Of a DNA stretch of 13,641 bases, positions 7,170 through 13,641 are shown piece by piece; positions within the stretch are counted from its first letter, which is position 1, and each line of letters starts with the position of its first letter. Origin of the DNA: Alphaproteobacteria bacterium (GTDB taxonomy: Bacteria; Pseudomonadota; Alphaproteobacteria; Sphingomonadales; Emcibacteraceae). The DNA is taken from positions 1 to 13,641 of the forward strand of contig JAUILB010000044.1 in assembly GCA_030432815.1 (NCBI GenBank). The letters run 5' to 3'. The translations under genes were made by a program, and so were the position numbers. The notes under the pieces were generated by a model that worked only from the letters and a program-made list of their open reading frames with translations, was not told where the DNA came from and searched no databases.

Positions 7170-7486
7170 ATTGTTAGAGATTTGAATAGCATGCCGCGCG
7201 AGTAATGTTGAGTATTATGCGGGTTTTGATCAAAATAACGTTTTTAATTAATAAGCTTTGATTGGCATTCTTAGGGTGTCGACAAGGTTTTTTTTGTGCC
7301 CGGTAAATATTTAACAAAATGTATTTATATATGTGATTCGATGAAAAGTGAGACATTTTTAAAAATATTCGCAATGATTTTTGAAAAATTTATAAAGATT
7401 TAAGAAAGTTAGATTAAGACTGTGTGTAATACCCAAGCTCAAATAATATGAGTTTTATATTAAAAAAATAAAGAAGGAATATAATC

Positions 7487-8143
7487 GTGCAAAGCCTTTT
7501 GGAAAATATAAATGAAGTGGCAGCAAAATTTGCCAAACTTTTTACAGTTGTATGCGTAGCCGTTCTAGCAGGATGTGGCGGTGGCCGTGATGGTCAATTA
7601 CCATCTGCTCAGTTTGTGTCACCGAATGAGGGCCCTGGACCACAGTATGTTGTAGGTCCGCTGGATACTCTCGAAATATTTGTCTGGAGGCAGGTTGAAT
7701 TGTCTAGGTCTGTGACAGTGCGTCCGGACGGTCGGTTTTCAATGCCGCTTATTGATGATATAGCAGCAACTGGTAAAACACCTACCCAGTTGGCGCGTGA
7801 CATTGAAGAGCAGCTTGTCAATTATGTTCAAAGTCCTATTGTGACGGTAATTGTGGGCGGCTTTACAGGTCCTTTTGCACAACAGGTTCGTGTTGTGGGT
7901 TCTGCAGCAGCGCCAGCCGCGATTCCTTACAGAGCCAATATGACATTGCTTGACGTTATGATTTCAGTTGGCGGACTTACAGAGTTTGCTGCCGGGAACT
8001 CGTCAACATTGGCACGTATCGAAAACGGGGTACAAAGAGAATATACAGTGCGTCTCGATGATCTTTTAAGGGACGGAGATGTAACAGCAAATGTGAAGAT
8101 TGAACCAGGAGACGTAATTATTGTCCCTGAGAGCTTCTTCTAA
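7487..8143 (+). CDS. XrtA-type polysaccharide export lipoprotein (Wza-like, Poly_export + SLBB)
   Basis: 218 residues from a GTG start at 7487, chosen because AAGGA (7474-7478) sits eight bases upstream. A hydrophobic signal ends in the lipobox LAGC (27-30), so Cys30 should be lipidated and the protein placed in the outer membrane. The Poly_export domain covers about 53-125: YVVGPLDTLEIFVWRQ, then VTVRPDGRFSMPLI. One SLBB domain covers about 132-185, with ANMTLLDVMISVGGLTEFA inside. The C-terminus is IEPGDVIIVPESFF. It is much shorter than E. coli Wza (about 380 residues) and lacks that protein's extra domains and C-terminal membrane helix, as is usual for export proteins of the exosortase-A EPS loci. 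It is the first gene of a six-gene operon and probably forms the periplasmic and outer-membrane channel ring. Confidence 0.92.
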   Translation: MQSLLENINEVAAKFAKLFTVVCVAVLAGCGGGRDGQLPSAQFVSPNEGPGPQYVVGPLDTLEIFVWRQVELSRSVTVRPDGRFSMPLIDDIAATGKTPTQLARDIEEQLVNYVQSPIVTVIVGGFTGPFAQQVRVVGSAAAPAAIPYRANMTLLDVMISVGGLTEFAAGNSSTLARIENGVQREYTVRLDDLLRDGDVTANVKIEPGDVIIVPESFF

Positions 8144-8161
8144 GTCTGTATAATTATTTAC

Positions 8162-8184
8162 TCCCGGCCTTTATTGGGCCGGGA
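8162..8184 (+). promoter_or_regulatory. Strong GC hairpin in the export/chain-length intergenic gap
   Basis: The arms TCCCGGCC (8162-8169) and GGCCGGGA (8177-8184) form an eight-pair perfect stem with a seven-base loop TTTATTG, in otherwise AT-rich DNA. It begins 19 bases after the stop of the export gene. No T-run follows on either strand, so a complete intrinsic terminator is unlikely. It could protect the 3' end of a processed upstream message or partly attenuate transcription, giving more export lipoprotein than chain-length protein. Confidence 0.55.
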
Positions 8185-8225
8185 TGTGAGGAAAGTGGAG
8201 TAAGTTTATTCTTGGTATTTGAATT

Positions 8226-8239
8226 GATCTTATAAGATC
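8226..8239. repeat. 14-bp perfect palindrome upstream of the chain-length gene
   Basis: GATCTTATAAGATC reads the same on both strands and lies 56 bases before the chain-length start codon. It could be a small operator marking an internal promoter, or chance in AT-rich DNA. Confidence 0.3.
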
Positions 8240-8295
8240 TGACATTACAAAGAATTGATTTGTTGAAATGAAATTTTGTTTGAAAGAATAATAAA

Positions 8296-9888
8296 ATGAA
8301 TGAAGTTTATACTCAGTTTATATCAATTTTATACGGCATATGGCGTAACAGAAAAGTTGCTCTTGCTGTAGCGTGGGGTGTGTCTATCCTTGGATGGCTA
8401 TATATTTCGCAAATTCCTAACACGTATGAATCAAAAACACGATTGCATTTTGATGCTGATACAGTGTTGTCACCACTAATGTCGGATCTGACTGTAAACA
8501 GTGATATTTACAATCGAATTCTGTCACTTCGGGAAACATTGTTAAGTTTGGAAAATGTTGAAAACACGATCAGAAATACCAATATCAAAAATATAATAAG
8601 CCCAAACCGTGAGCTTACCCAGGAAGATATGGCATTTTGGGTTAGTGAAATTTCAGGTGATTTTCTTATTGAACCGGAATCAACTACATTGTTCAGCATG
8701 TCTTACTCACATGAAAACCCCACTATTGCATATGGTGTTGTTCAAGGGTTTCTTGATGCCTTTATGGGCGGTCAATTTATTGACAGTTCACAGGAGCTAA
8801 CAGGTGCACTCGCATTCATTGAACGCCAACTCGTGGATCAGGAAGCCAAACTTGAGGCCGCTGAAAAAAGAAGATCTGAATTTGTTCAGGCAAATATGAA
8901 TTTTCTGTCATCGACCGGTCAAACTTATTTTGAACAGCTAAGTGCTGCCAGAGAAGAAGTAGCTACGGTTCAGTTGGAAATTGAAGAGCTTGAAAGTCAG
9001 AGACAGCAAATTATCAATTATCGTGATGAGTTGCCCCCTTTTGTGGCTGCATATGGCGTAGGACCTATAACAGGTGCACAGCGTGTTACTATTGAAACAC
9101 GTATCGCATCAATGGTAACTCAGTTGGATGAGCTATATGTTTCCGGTAAAAAGGATCAGCATCCTGATGTCGTGATTATTAAGGATCAAATCAGGGCACT
9201 GGAAGAGCAATTGGCTGCAGAGAAACAAGAGTTGAACAGAGCTATGACTGAAGGTGATACTTCGGCTCTATCCAATATGGATGGTTTAAGACCAAACCCA
9301 TTATTTGATCAGCTCAGCATTAGACTCGTTGATGCTGAAAGTGAAATTGCAAGACTGGAAGCCCGTAAAATGCAAAGGGAAGCAGTTGTAAATAATCTGC
9401 TTTCTTTATCACAGCGCGTGCCTGAAGTAGAAGCTGAAGAAGCTCGCCTAAATCGCGATTATGAGATTCTTCTGGAAAATTATAATGTTCTACTTACAAA
9501 ACGTGAAGAAGCAAGAATGACACAAGTTCTAGGTGATACTTCACAAGGTATTGATTACAGCCTTCTTGAGCCACCAGTAATGCCAACTAGCCCTGCTAGC
9601 CCAAATCGCCTTTTCCTGATTGTGCTTAGTATGTTTGTTGGAATTATTGCCGGTTGCGGTGTTGCATTCATAATGAACCAGTTCCATAACACTTTTTCTT
9701 CCGAGCAACGTCTGCGTGATGTGTTTAATCTACCGGTACTTGGAAGTGTATCTGCTATCCTTTCAAAGCAGGACGAAGCGCTTCGTAAGCGCAATCTGAT
9801 TGCTTCGTCAGCAATGTTTGGGGGCTTATTCGTGGCTAGTTTGTTTGTTTACATAATTCTGGAACAAATGAATTCTAGTATAGTTTAA
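8296..9888 (+). CDS. XrtA-type polysaccharide chain-length determinant (Wzz-like, polysaccharide co-polymerase)
   Basis: 530 residues, ATG at 8296 with only a weak purine-rich site (GAAAGAA) upstream. A first membrane segment lies at about 20-38. A large periplasmic part with long coiled coils follows (about 166-240, 270-320 and 345-405). The Pro-rich motif LEPPVMPTSPASPNR (424-438) precedes a second membrane segment at 439-459. A short cytoplasmic stretch follows, then a third hydrophobic segment at about 503-522. The first two segments and the proline motif are the hallmark of Wzz proteins that set polymer length. The third C-terminal segment and overall size match the long chain-length proteins of exosortase-A EPS loci. 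There is no kinase domain, which is encoded separately by the next gene 20 bp on. This is the split co-polymerase/kinase arrangement, and the two proteins should form one inner-membrane complex. Confidence 0.92.
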   Translation: MNEVYTQFISILYGIWRNRKVALAVAWGVSILGWLYISQIPNTYESKTRLHFDADTVLSPLMSDLTVNSDIYNRILSLRETLLSLENVENTIRNTNIKNIISPNRELTQEDMAFWVSEISGDFLIEPESTTLFSMSYSHENPTIAYGVVQGFLDAFMGGQFIDSSQELTGALAFIERQLVDQEAKLEAAEKRRSEFVQANMNFLSSTGQTYFEQLSAAREEVATVQLEIEELESQRQQIINYRDELPPFVAAYGVGPITGAQRVTIETRIASMVTQLDELYVSGKKDQHPDVVIIKDQIRALEEQLAAEKQELNRAMTEGDTSALSNMDGLRPNPLFDQLSIRLVDAESEIARLEARKMQREAVVNNLLSLSQRVPEVEAEEARLNRDYEILLENYNVLLTKREEARMTQVLGDTSQGIDYSLLEPPVMPTSPASPNRLFLIVLSMFVGIIAGCGVAFIMNQFHNTFSSEQRLRDVFNLPVLGSVSAILSKQDEALRKRNLIASSAMFGGLFVASLFVYIILEQMNSSIV

Positions 9889-9908
9889 TTAATAGGGAAG
9901 ATTTGAAT

Positions 9909-10928
9909 ATGAACGTAACAGAAAAAAATCAAAGAACGAAGGAGAGCCTCGTTGAGCGCGCTGCAAGGAAACTTGCAGAAAGCAAGCAGGCACCTGATAT
10001 TCAATCCCAGACCAAGGCGGCAAATGGTGAATTGGTAGAGCCAGTGAGCTATAAGTCGTCAGAAAACAAAACTGACGCTCCAAAAGCCAAAGAAGCCAAT
10101 GAAACTGTTGAAGTACAGGCGGCGTCTGAGGGTAGCGTGGCTGCGGATGAACAAAAAGTCGTTAAAACGGAAAGTTCACTTAAAGAAGTAACTAAAACTA
10201 TCCGCATTGACGAAGATCGTCTGAATGAAAGAAACATTCTCACACTTAATAATGATAATGTACTCGTTGCGGAGGAATTCCGTCTTATCAAGCGTAGCCT
10301 TTTAATTAACGCTTTCACTAGCGGTGAAAAAGCTATTGAAAACGGTAATATTATTATGGTTACAAGTTCGCAACCGAACGAAGGTAAAACATATTGTGCA
10401 CTTAGTCTTGCCCTTAGTATGGCTAAGGAAAAAGACCTCAATGTGCTTCTGGTTGATGCGGATGTGGCCAAGCCGGATGTTATGAACACCGTTGGTGTTA
10501 AGGGCGGCAAAGGTCTGATTGATGTAATCGGTGACGATAGTATTGATCTGGCTGATTGTATTCTTAAAACGGATATCAAAAACCTTAGCATCCTGCCGGC
10601 AGGTAAGAAGCACTCATTTACAACTGAGTTACTTGCGTCAGAAAAAATGGGTAAAATGATAGATGAGATTGCACAACGTTATTCTGACCGTGTAATAGTT
10701 ATTGACAGTCCACCTGTATTGGCTAGCAGTGCATCGTCAGTACTAGCGATGCATGTCGGACAAATTCTTTTCGTAATTGAAGCTGACCGTACATCTGAAG
10801 AAGAAGTAAAAGAAGCGTTGCAACTTATCAAGAATTGTCAGAATATCAATTTGATCTTGAATAAAGCTCAGATTCATGTTGGTAATAAGAGATTTGGTTC
10901 CTATTATGGTTATGGCTATAATCAATAG
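9909..10928 (+). CDS. XrtA-associated tyrosine autokinase (BY-kinase, CpsD/CapB-like)
   Basis: 339 residues from the ATG at 9909, eight bases after AGGGAAG (9894-9900). A TTG at 9903 would be only two bases from that site and is less likely. The enzyme is a cytoplasmic bacterial tyrosine kinase that works with the Wzz-like protein encoded 20 bp upstream. Residues 1-95 form a charged, low-complexity N-terminal part rich in Ala, Glu, Lys and Ser, starting with LVERAARKLAES. The P-loop ATPase domain has Walker A SSQPNEGKT (153-161), Walker A' VLLVDADVAKPD (from 179) and Walker B VIVIDSPP (262-269). The C-terminus FGSYYGYGYNQ holds four tyrosines (332, 333, 335, 337), the expected autophosphorylation cluster. 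Phosphorylation cycles of this tail normally control polymer assembly and length. Confidence 0.93.
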   Translation: MNVTEKNQRTKESLVERAARKLAESKQAPDIQSQTKAANGELVEPVSYKSSENKTDAPKAKEANETVEVQAASEGSVAADEQKVVKTESSLKEVTKTIRIDEDRLNERNILTLNNDNVLVAEEFRLIKRSLLINAFTSGEKAIENGNIIMVTSSQPNEGKTYCALSLALSMAKEKDLNVLLVDADVAKPDVMNTVGVKGGKGLIDVIGDDSIDLADCILKTDIKNLSILPAGKKHSFTTELLASEKMGKMIDEIAQRYSDRVIVIDSPPVLASSASSVLAMHVGQILFVIEADRTSEEEVKEALQLIKNCQNINLILNKAQIHVGNKRFGSYYGYGYNQ

Positions 10929-10976
10929 TCATAACCCATAAAAAAAATAATAAGAAACTGTCAGGACACTATAAAA

Positions 10977-12464
10977 ATGATAAATAACGTCGGAACAGCC
11001 ATACTAATATCGGCTCTGGGAGCTATGGGTAGTGCGGCTGCTGCTTATGGGCAGGTTGTACCCGTTGATATTGGTGCACAGCAAGGAACAGTAGAAGGAG
11101 GATTTATAATTACTCCTTCGATCAATATTACTGAAACGTGGACTGACGATGTTGATCTTGATACATCGATTCCCCAAAGTGATTTTGTAACTACTACGAC
11201 CCTTGGCGTTAATGCATTATCCGATGGTCCGAGATTTGATTTAAATCTGAATTACGCATTGACACATTTGTTCTATCCAAGCCTTCAAGGGGATGACCGA
11301 GATGAATTCCGACATAATTTACAAGCTAATTCGGCAACCGAGCTTATTGAAGACCTTTTCTTTCTTGATACGGCAGCTGGTATAAATCAGCAATTCGTGG
11401 ATCGGAGGGGATCTTTTTCGACTGTGGATGTCGCAAGATCAGATAATAGGGCAACAGTAAGTATATTGTCAGCTAACCCGTATTTTTTGAACCGTGTCGA
11501 TGGAAATTTTGCTACTCTCAGAACTGGCTATACCTATAACTATGTTAATATATCAAACAACGTTACATTTGATGGTATCAATCTGGGTAATAATACCAGT
11601 GAGTTTCATGAAGCGGCCATGAATCTGGATAGCGGTACCCGTTTTACCCGGTTTATTTGGGGGTGGGAAGCATTATACAGGCATCAAAAACTTGATCAGA
11701 TAGATGATCTCAATGTGCAGGGAGATAATCTGAATGTGTATGAAACTTCACTCAATGGGGAATATCAAATCAGTCGCTATATTGCAGCAATTGGTCGAAT
11801 TGGTTGGCAAAAGCGTGATGGGATTGGTGATTTTAATCAATTTGATGGTATAATCTGGAACGTTGGTGGGCGTTTGACGCCTGGTCCACGAACAGTTATT
11901 CAGGTGACCTACGGTAAAGAGTTTTTTGGAAATATATGGGACGCATCAGCCTCATATCAAATAACACCAAATATGTTGTTTACCGCAACTTATAATGAGC
12001 AATATCAGACTTTTGCACAAAATGCGCTTGATAATGCCGGTGGTGGCGGAGCGATTGATGATCAATTTCTGATTACTCAGGAATTTGCAAGATTTAGACA
12101 GTATAATGCTTCCCTGACTGGAACACGGGGCCGTTCCACCATTACGATTAACTTTGGTCATGAGGAAGCAGTTTCTGGTAACGCTATCACAACATATGAT
12201 CGTAATTCAGTAGGGGTTATTTGGGATCGGCAACTTAATTCAAGATTAACAATGTCCGTTAACGGATCATTCTTTGAAGATAAATTTCAGGATGCCGTGC
12301 AGAGTGATATCTTCTTTAGTGGCGGTATCAGGTTTGATTACTTGCTATCAAGCAGCCTTTCTGCAAATGTTGAATATATCCATTCGCAGCGCGAACAGCA
12401 ATTTTTCAACTTTATTCCGCGTAAATCAAATTTCATAAGCGTCGGCATTGGGTATGTATTCTAG
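10977..12464 (+). CDS. PEP-CTERM/XrtA system-associated outer-membrane beta-barrel protein (TIGR03016-like)
   Basis: 495 residues. The ATG at 10977 has AGGA (10963-10966) ten bases upstream. Residues 1-26 form a signal peptide (ILISALGAMGSAAAAYG). The mature part is dominated by alternating, aromatic-ended strands, for example NLNYALTHLFYPS, TLRTGYTYNYVNI and TVIQVTYGKEFFGN. The last residues SVGIGYVF end in Phe, the usual signal for outer-membrane barrel insertion. The position between the autokinase and the AAA ATPase genes is where the TIGR03016 family of exosortase-A EPS loci occurs, and length and topology agree. The likely role is an outer-membrane component of polymer export, analogous to a porin such as PelB, AlgE or PgaA; direct evidence for this family is scarce. 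The stop codon TAG (12462-12464) overlaps the ribosome binding site of the next gene, indicating coupled translation. Confidence 0.88.
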   Translation: MINNVGTAILISALGAMGSAAAAYGQVVPVDIGAQQGTVEGGFIITPSINITETWTDDVDLDTSIPQSDFVTTTTLGVNALSDGPRFDLNLNYALTHLFYPSLQGDDRDEFRHNLQANSATELIEDLFFLDTAAGINQQFVDRRGSFSTVDVARSDNRATVSILSANPYFLNRVDGNFATLRTGYTYNYVNISNNVTFDGINLGNNTSEFHEAAMNLDSGTRFTRFIWGWEALYRHQKLDQIDDLNVQGDNLNVYETSLNGEYQISRYIAAIGRIGWQKRDGIGDFNQFDGIIWNVGGRLTPGPRTVIQVTYGKEFFGNIWDASASYQITPNMLFTATYNEQYQTFAQNALDNAGGGGAIDDQFLITQEFARFRQYNASLTGTRGRSTITINFGHEEAVSGNAITTYDRNSVGVIWDRQLNSRLTMSVNGSFFEDKFQDAVQSDIFFSGGIRFDYLLSSSLSANVEYIHSQREQQFFNFIPRKSNFISVGIGYVF

Positions 12465-12472
12465 GAATTAAG

Positions 12473-13552
12473 ATGTATTCTGAATTTTATAAACTTACCG
12501 GTAAACCGTTTCAGTTAACACCTGATCCTAACTTTTATTTTGATAGTAGTACCCACCATAAGGCGATGGCGTATTTATCGTATGGTATAAGCCAGGGTGA
12601 AGGGTTTATTATTATTACAGGTGAAATTGGATCAGGAAAAACCACTCTTGTCGGGCGTTTGTTGCAAAGTCTTGATCCTGCAGAATTTGTCACAGCAAAA
12701 ATTGTTACATCACAGCTCGATGCAGATAATATTCTCAAAATGGTAGCTGCAGCATTTGGTATTAATATTAATGTTGCTGATAAAGCGATCATAATAACTG
12801 AAATTGAAAAATTTCTACGCAGTAATAACCGCCAAGGCAAAACCACTCTTCTCTTGATTGATGAAGCGCAGAATTTAACTACACAGGCTCTTGAAGAGCT
12901 TCGTATGCTTTCCAATTTTCAGGAAGGTAATAAAGCACTTCTTCAAAGTTTCCTTGTTGGTCAGCCAGAATTCAGGGATAAGTGGGCGTTTGACCCGGCC
13001 CTTGAACAACTTAGACAACGTGTTATCGCAACGCATCATCTTTCCCCAATGACGGCTGATGAAACCAAGGAATATATTGAACACCGGTTAACGCTGGTTG
13101 ATTGGAAAGGTAATCCGGAATTTTCGGATGATGGCCATGCGGAAATATATAAATATTCAGGTGGTGTTCCAAGAAAACTGAATACACTTTGTACAAGGTT
13201 ACTACTTTTTGGTGCTATTGAGGAGCTAGAGGTTATCACAGGCGAAGTGGTAAAAGAAGTGCTGTCAGACATGGAAGAAGATAATTATGCTGCAGCAGCG
13301 AGCTCTAAAATGCGTCAGGACAGTGTTAGTCCTAAGAAAGGGCCAAATGGGACTGCTGCCAATTCCAATGATGAACAAGTAATAACAGTTTCCGAAGAAG
13401 CAATTGAAGAAGCAAAAGAGGCCGGACTTACAGCATCAGCCGAGCTTATCAAATTACGGAAACGAATTGTAAGATTGGAAAAAAATATAAAAATCCATGA
13501 TAAAACTATCAAAGGTACCATCGATATCATGGAAGATTTGTTGAACGCATAG
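12473..13552 (+). CDS. XrtA/PEP-CTERM system-associated AAA ATPase (ExeA/GspA-like, TIGR03015-like)
   Basis: 359 residues. The ATG at 12473 lies eight bases after the previous stop, with TAGGA (12462-12466) serving as both stop codon and ribosome binding site. The N-terminus MYSEFYKLTGKPFQLTPDP is the classic start of the ExeA/GspA-like AAA family. Walker A is GEIGSGKTT (50-58) and Walker B is LLLIDEAQ (126-133). LRMLSNFQ and the RQRV arginine region follow, and KYSGGVPRKLNTLC is the conserved sensor-2-like end of the ATPase. Residues 272-321 are a low-complexity linker, and 322-359 form a predicted coiled coil (IKLRKRIVRLEKNI). No signal peptide or membrane segment is visible, so it acts in the cytoplasm. 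Relatives in type II secretion energise assembly of envelope complexes; here it may assemble or gate the EPS machinery. This role is inferred from family and context. Confidence 0.92.
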   Translation: MYSEFYKLTGKPFQLTPDPNFYFDSSTHHKAMAYLSYGISQGEGFIIITGEIGSGKTTLVGRLLQSLDPAEFVTAKIVTSQLDADNILKMVAAAFGININVADKAIIITEIEKFLRSNNRQGKTTLLLIDEAQNLTTQALEELRMLSNFQEGNKALLQSFLVGQPEFRDKWAFDPALEQLRQRVIATHHLSPMTADETKEYIEHRLTLVDWKGNPEFSDDGHAEIYKYSGGVPRKLNTLCTRLLLFGAIEELEVITGEVVKEVLSDMEEDNYAAAASSKMRQDSVSPKKGPNGTAANSNDEQVITVSEEAIEEAKEAGLTASAELIKLRKRIVRLEKNIKIHDKTIKGTIDIMEDLLNA

Positions 13553-13571
13553 AAAAGGATAACTTAAAGCC

Positions 13572-13641
13572 ATGAGCTTAACTGCGTCTCAACAAGCTGA
13601 TTTTAAAGATATTTCTAATACTCGACCAATCATCAATGCTT
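13572..13641 (+). CDS. Start of a gene, probably an XrtA-system polysaccharide deacetylase (cut by the window end)
   Basis: Only 23 codons are present. The ATG at 13572 is preceded by AAAGGA (13554-13559) at a rather long spacing. The visible end TRPIINA resembles the segment that comes just before the VDVEDYFQV block in exosortase-A-associated polysaccharide deacetylases. These genes usually follow the AAA ATPase in this locus type. The 19-bp gap after the ATPase stop supports operon membership. The family call rests on seven residues plus gene order, so it is tentative. Confidence 0.5.
   Translation, partial: MSLTASQQADFKDISNTRPIINA

Larger units (their letters stand above)
6848..7486. other. 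AT-rich non-coding region between divergent wecB and the EPS export operon
   Basis: 639 bases with no convincing gene on either strand. The longest open frame (minus strand, 66 codons) has no family features. The region must hold the promoters of both divergent units. It contains a 33-bp dyad (6961-6993), AAAGTTT/AAACTTT arms (7024-7030 and 7049-7055) around TTAATTAA, the palindromes ACAAATTTGT (7062-7071), TTTTGATCAAAA (7224-7235), TGTCGACA (7277-7284) and ATTTTTAAAAAT (7355-7366), and a T8 run (7288-7295). No JUMPstart/ops element, sigma-54 -24/-12 pair or known riboswitch core was recognised. The length suggests heavy regulation or a long leader. Confidence 0.6.

Noticed and set aside
4925..7233. 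TTGATCAA occurs at 4925-4932 and inside TTTTGATCAAAA at 7226-7233, both intergenic
   Set aside because: Two copies of an AT-rich 8-mer in 13.6 kb are close to chance, so a shared operator is not supported.
7277..7295. TGTCGACA palindrome followed by a T8 run, a possible terminator
   Set aside because: The palindrome leaves no loop for a real hairpin, and no longer stem can be drawn that ends next to the T-run.
7174..7374. 66-codon open frame on the minus strand in the long spacer
   Set aside because: It lies in very AT-rich DNA, has no good ribosome binding site, and its composition and pattern match no family. It is probably a chance frame.
9903..9908. TTG at 9903 as the autokinase start
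   Set aside because: It is only two bases from the AGGGAAG site, whereas the ATG at 9909 is at a normal distance.
10049..10613. Minus-strand open frames of 180 and 103 codons inside the autokinase gene
   Set aside because: They are antisense shadows of a well-supported gene, with low-complexity Ser/Leu/Arg content and no family features.
1..13641. CRISPR arrays, insertion sequences, rRNA, toxin-antitoxin or phage-defence genes
   Set aside because: I looked on both strands and saw no regular repeat-spacer pattern, transposase motifs or defence-gene motifs.

Overview
The window reads as part of a large exopolysaccharide (EPS) synthesis and export region from a Gram-negative, AT-rich proteobacterium. 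Lipoproteins, outer-membrane beta-barrels and an outer-membrane export channel show an outer membrane. The tRNA-Gln sequence and the exosortase-A (XrtA) type EPS gene order fit an alphaproteobacterium, possibly marine, but the lineage is an inference and no genus can be named from the sequence alone.

Left part (1-4046, plus strand): the 3' end of a beta-grasp (SLBB/GfcC-like) export protein, then a full-length YjbH/GfcD-family outer-membrane protein, then a UDP-N-acetylhexosamine 6-dehydrogenase of the TviB/WbpO/CapL type that ends at a clear intrinsic terminator. Middle part (4072-6847, mostly minus strand): a DUF218 membrane protein of the ElyC/SanA/YdcF group, a plus-strand tRNA-Gln(TTG), a small secreted C-type-lectin-like protein, and the non-hydrolysing UDP-GlcNAc 2-epimerase WecB. 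A 639-bp AT-rich non-coding region (6848-7486) with a long dyad separates wecB from the divergent operon on the right.

Right part (7487-13641, plus strand): a tightly packed operon in the order export lipoprotein, Wzz-like chain-length protein, tyrosine autokinase, outer-membrane beta-barrel, ExeA/GspA-like AAA ATPase, and the first 23 codons of a probable polysaccharide deacetylase. This is the standard order of the XrtA/PEP-CTERM-associated EPS locus. The exosortase and any PEP-CTERM substrates are not in the window.

Working model: WecB and the dehydrogenase supply acidic N-acetylhexosamine nucleotide sugars (UDP-ManNAc, and a UDP-HexNAc uronate). The kinase and Wzz-like protein control chain polymerisation at the inner membrane. 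The export lipoprotein and the two outer-membrane proteins carry the polymer out. The YjbG/YjbH-type pair next door is either a second secretion route or an accessory to the same one. The least familiar pieces are the lectin-like secreted protein encoded downstream of wecB, the long 804-residue YjbH, and the dyads and hairpins in the non-coding spaces.
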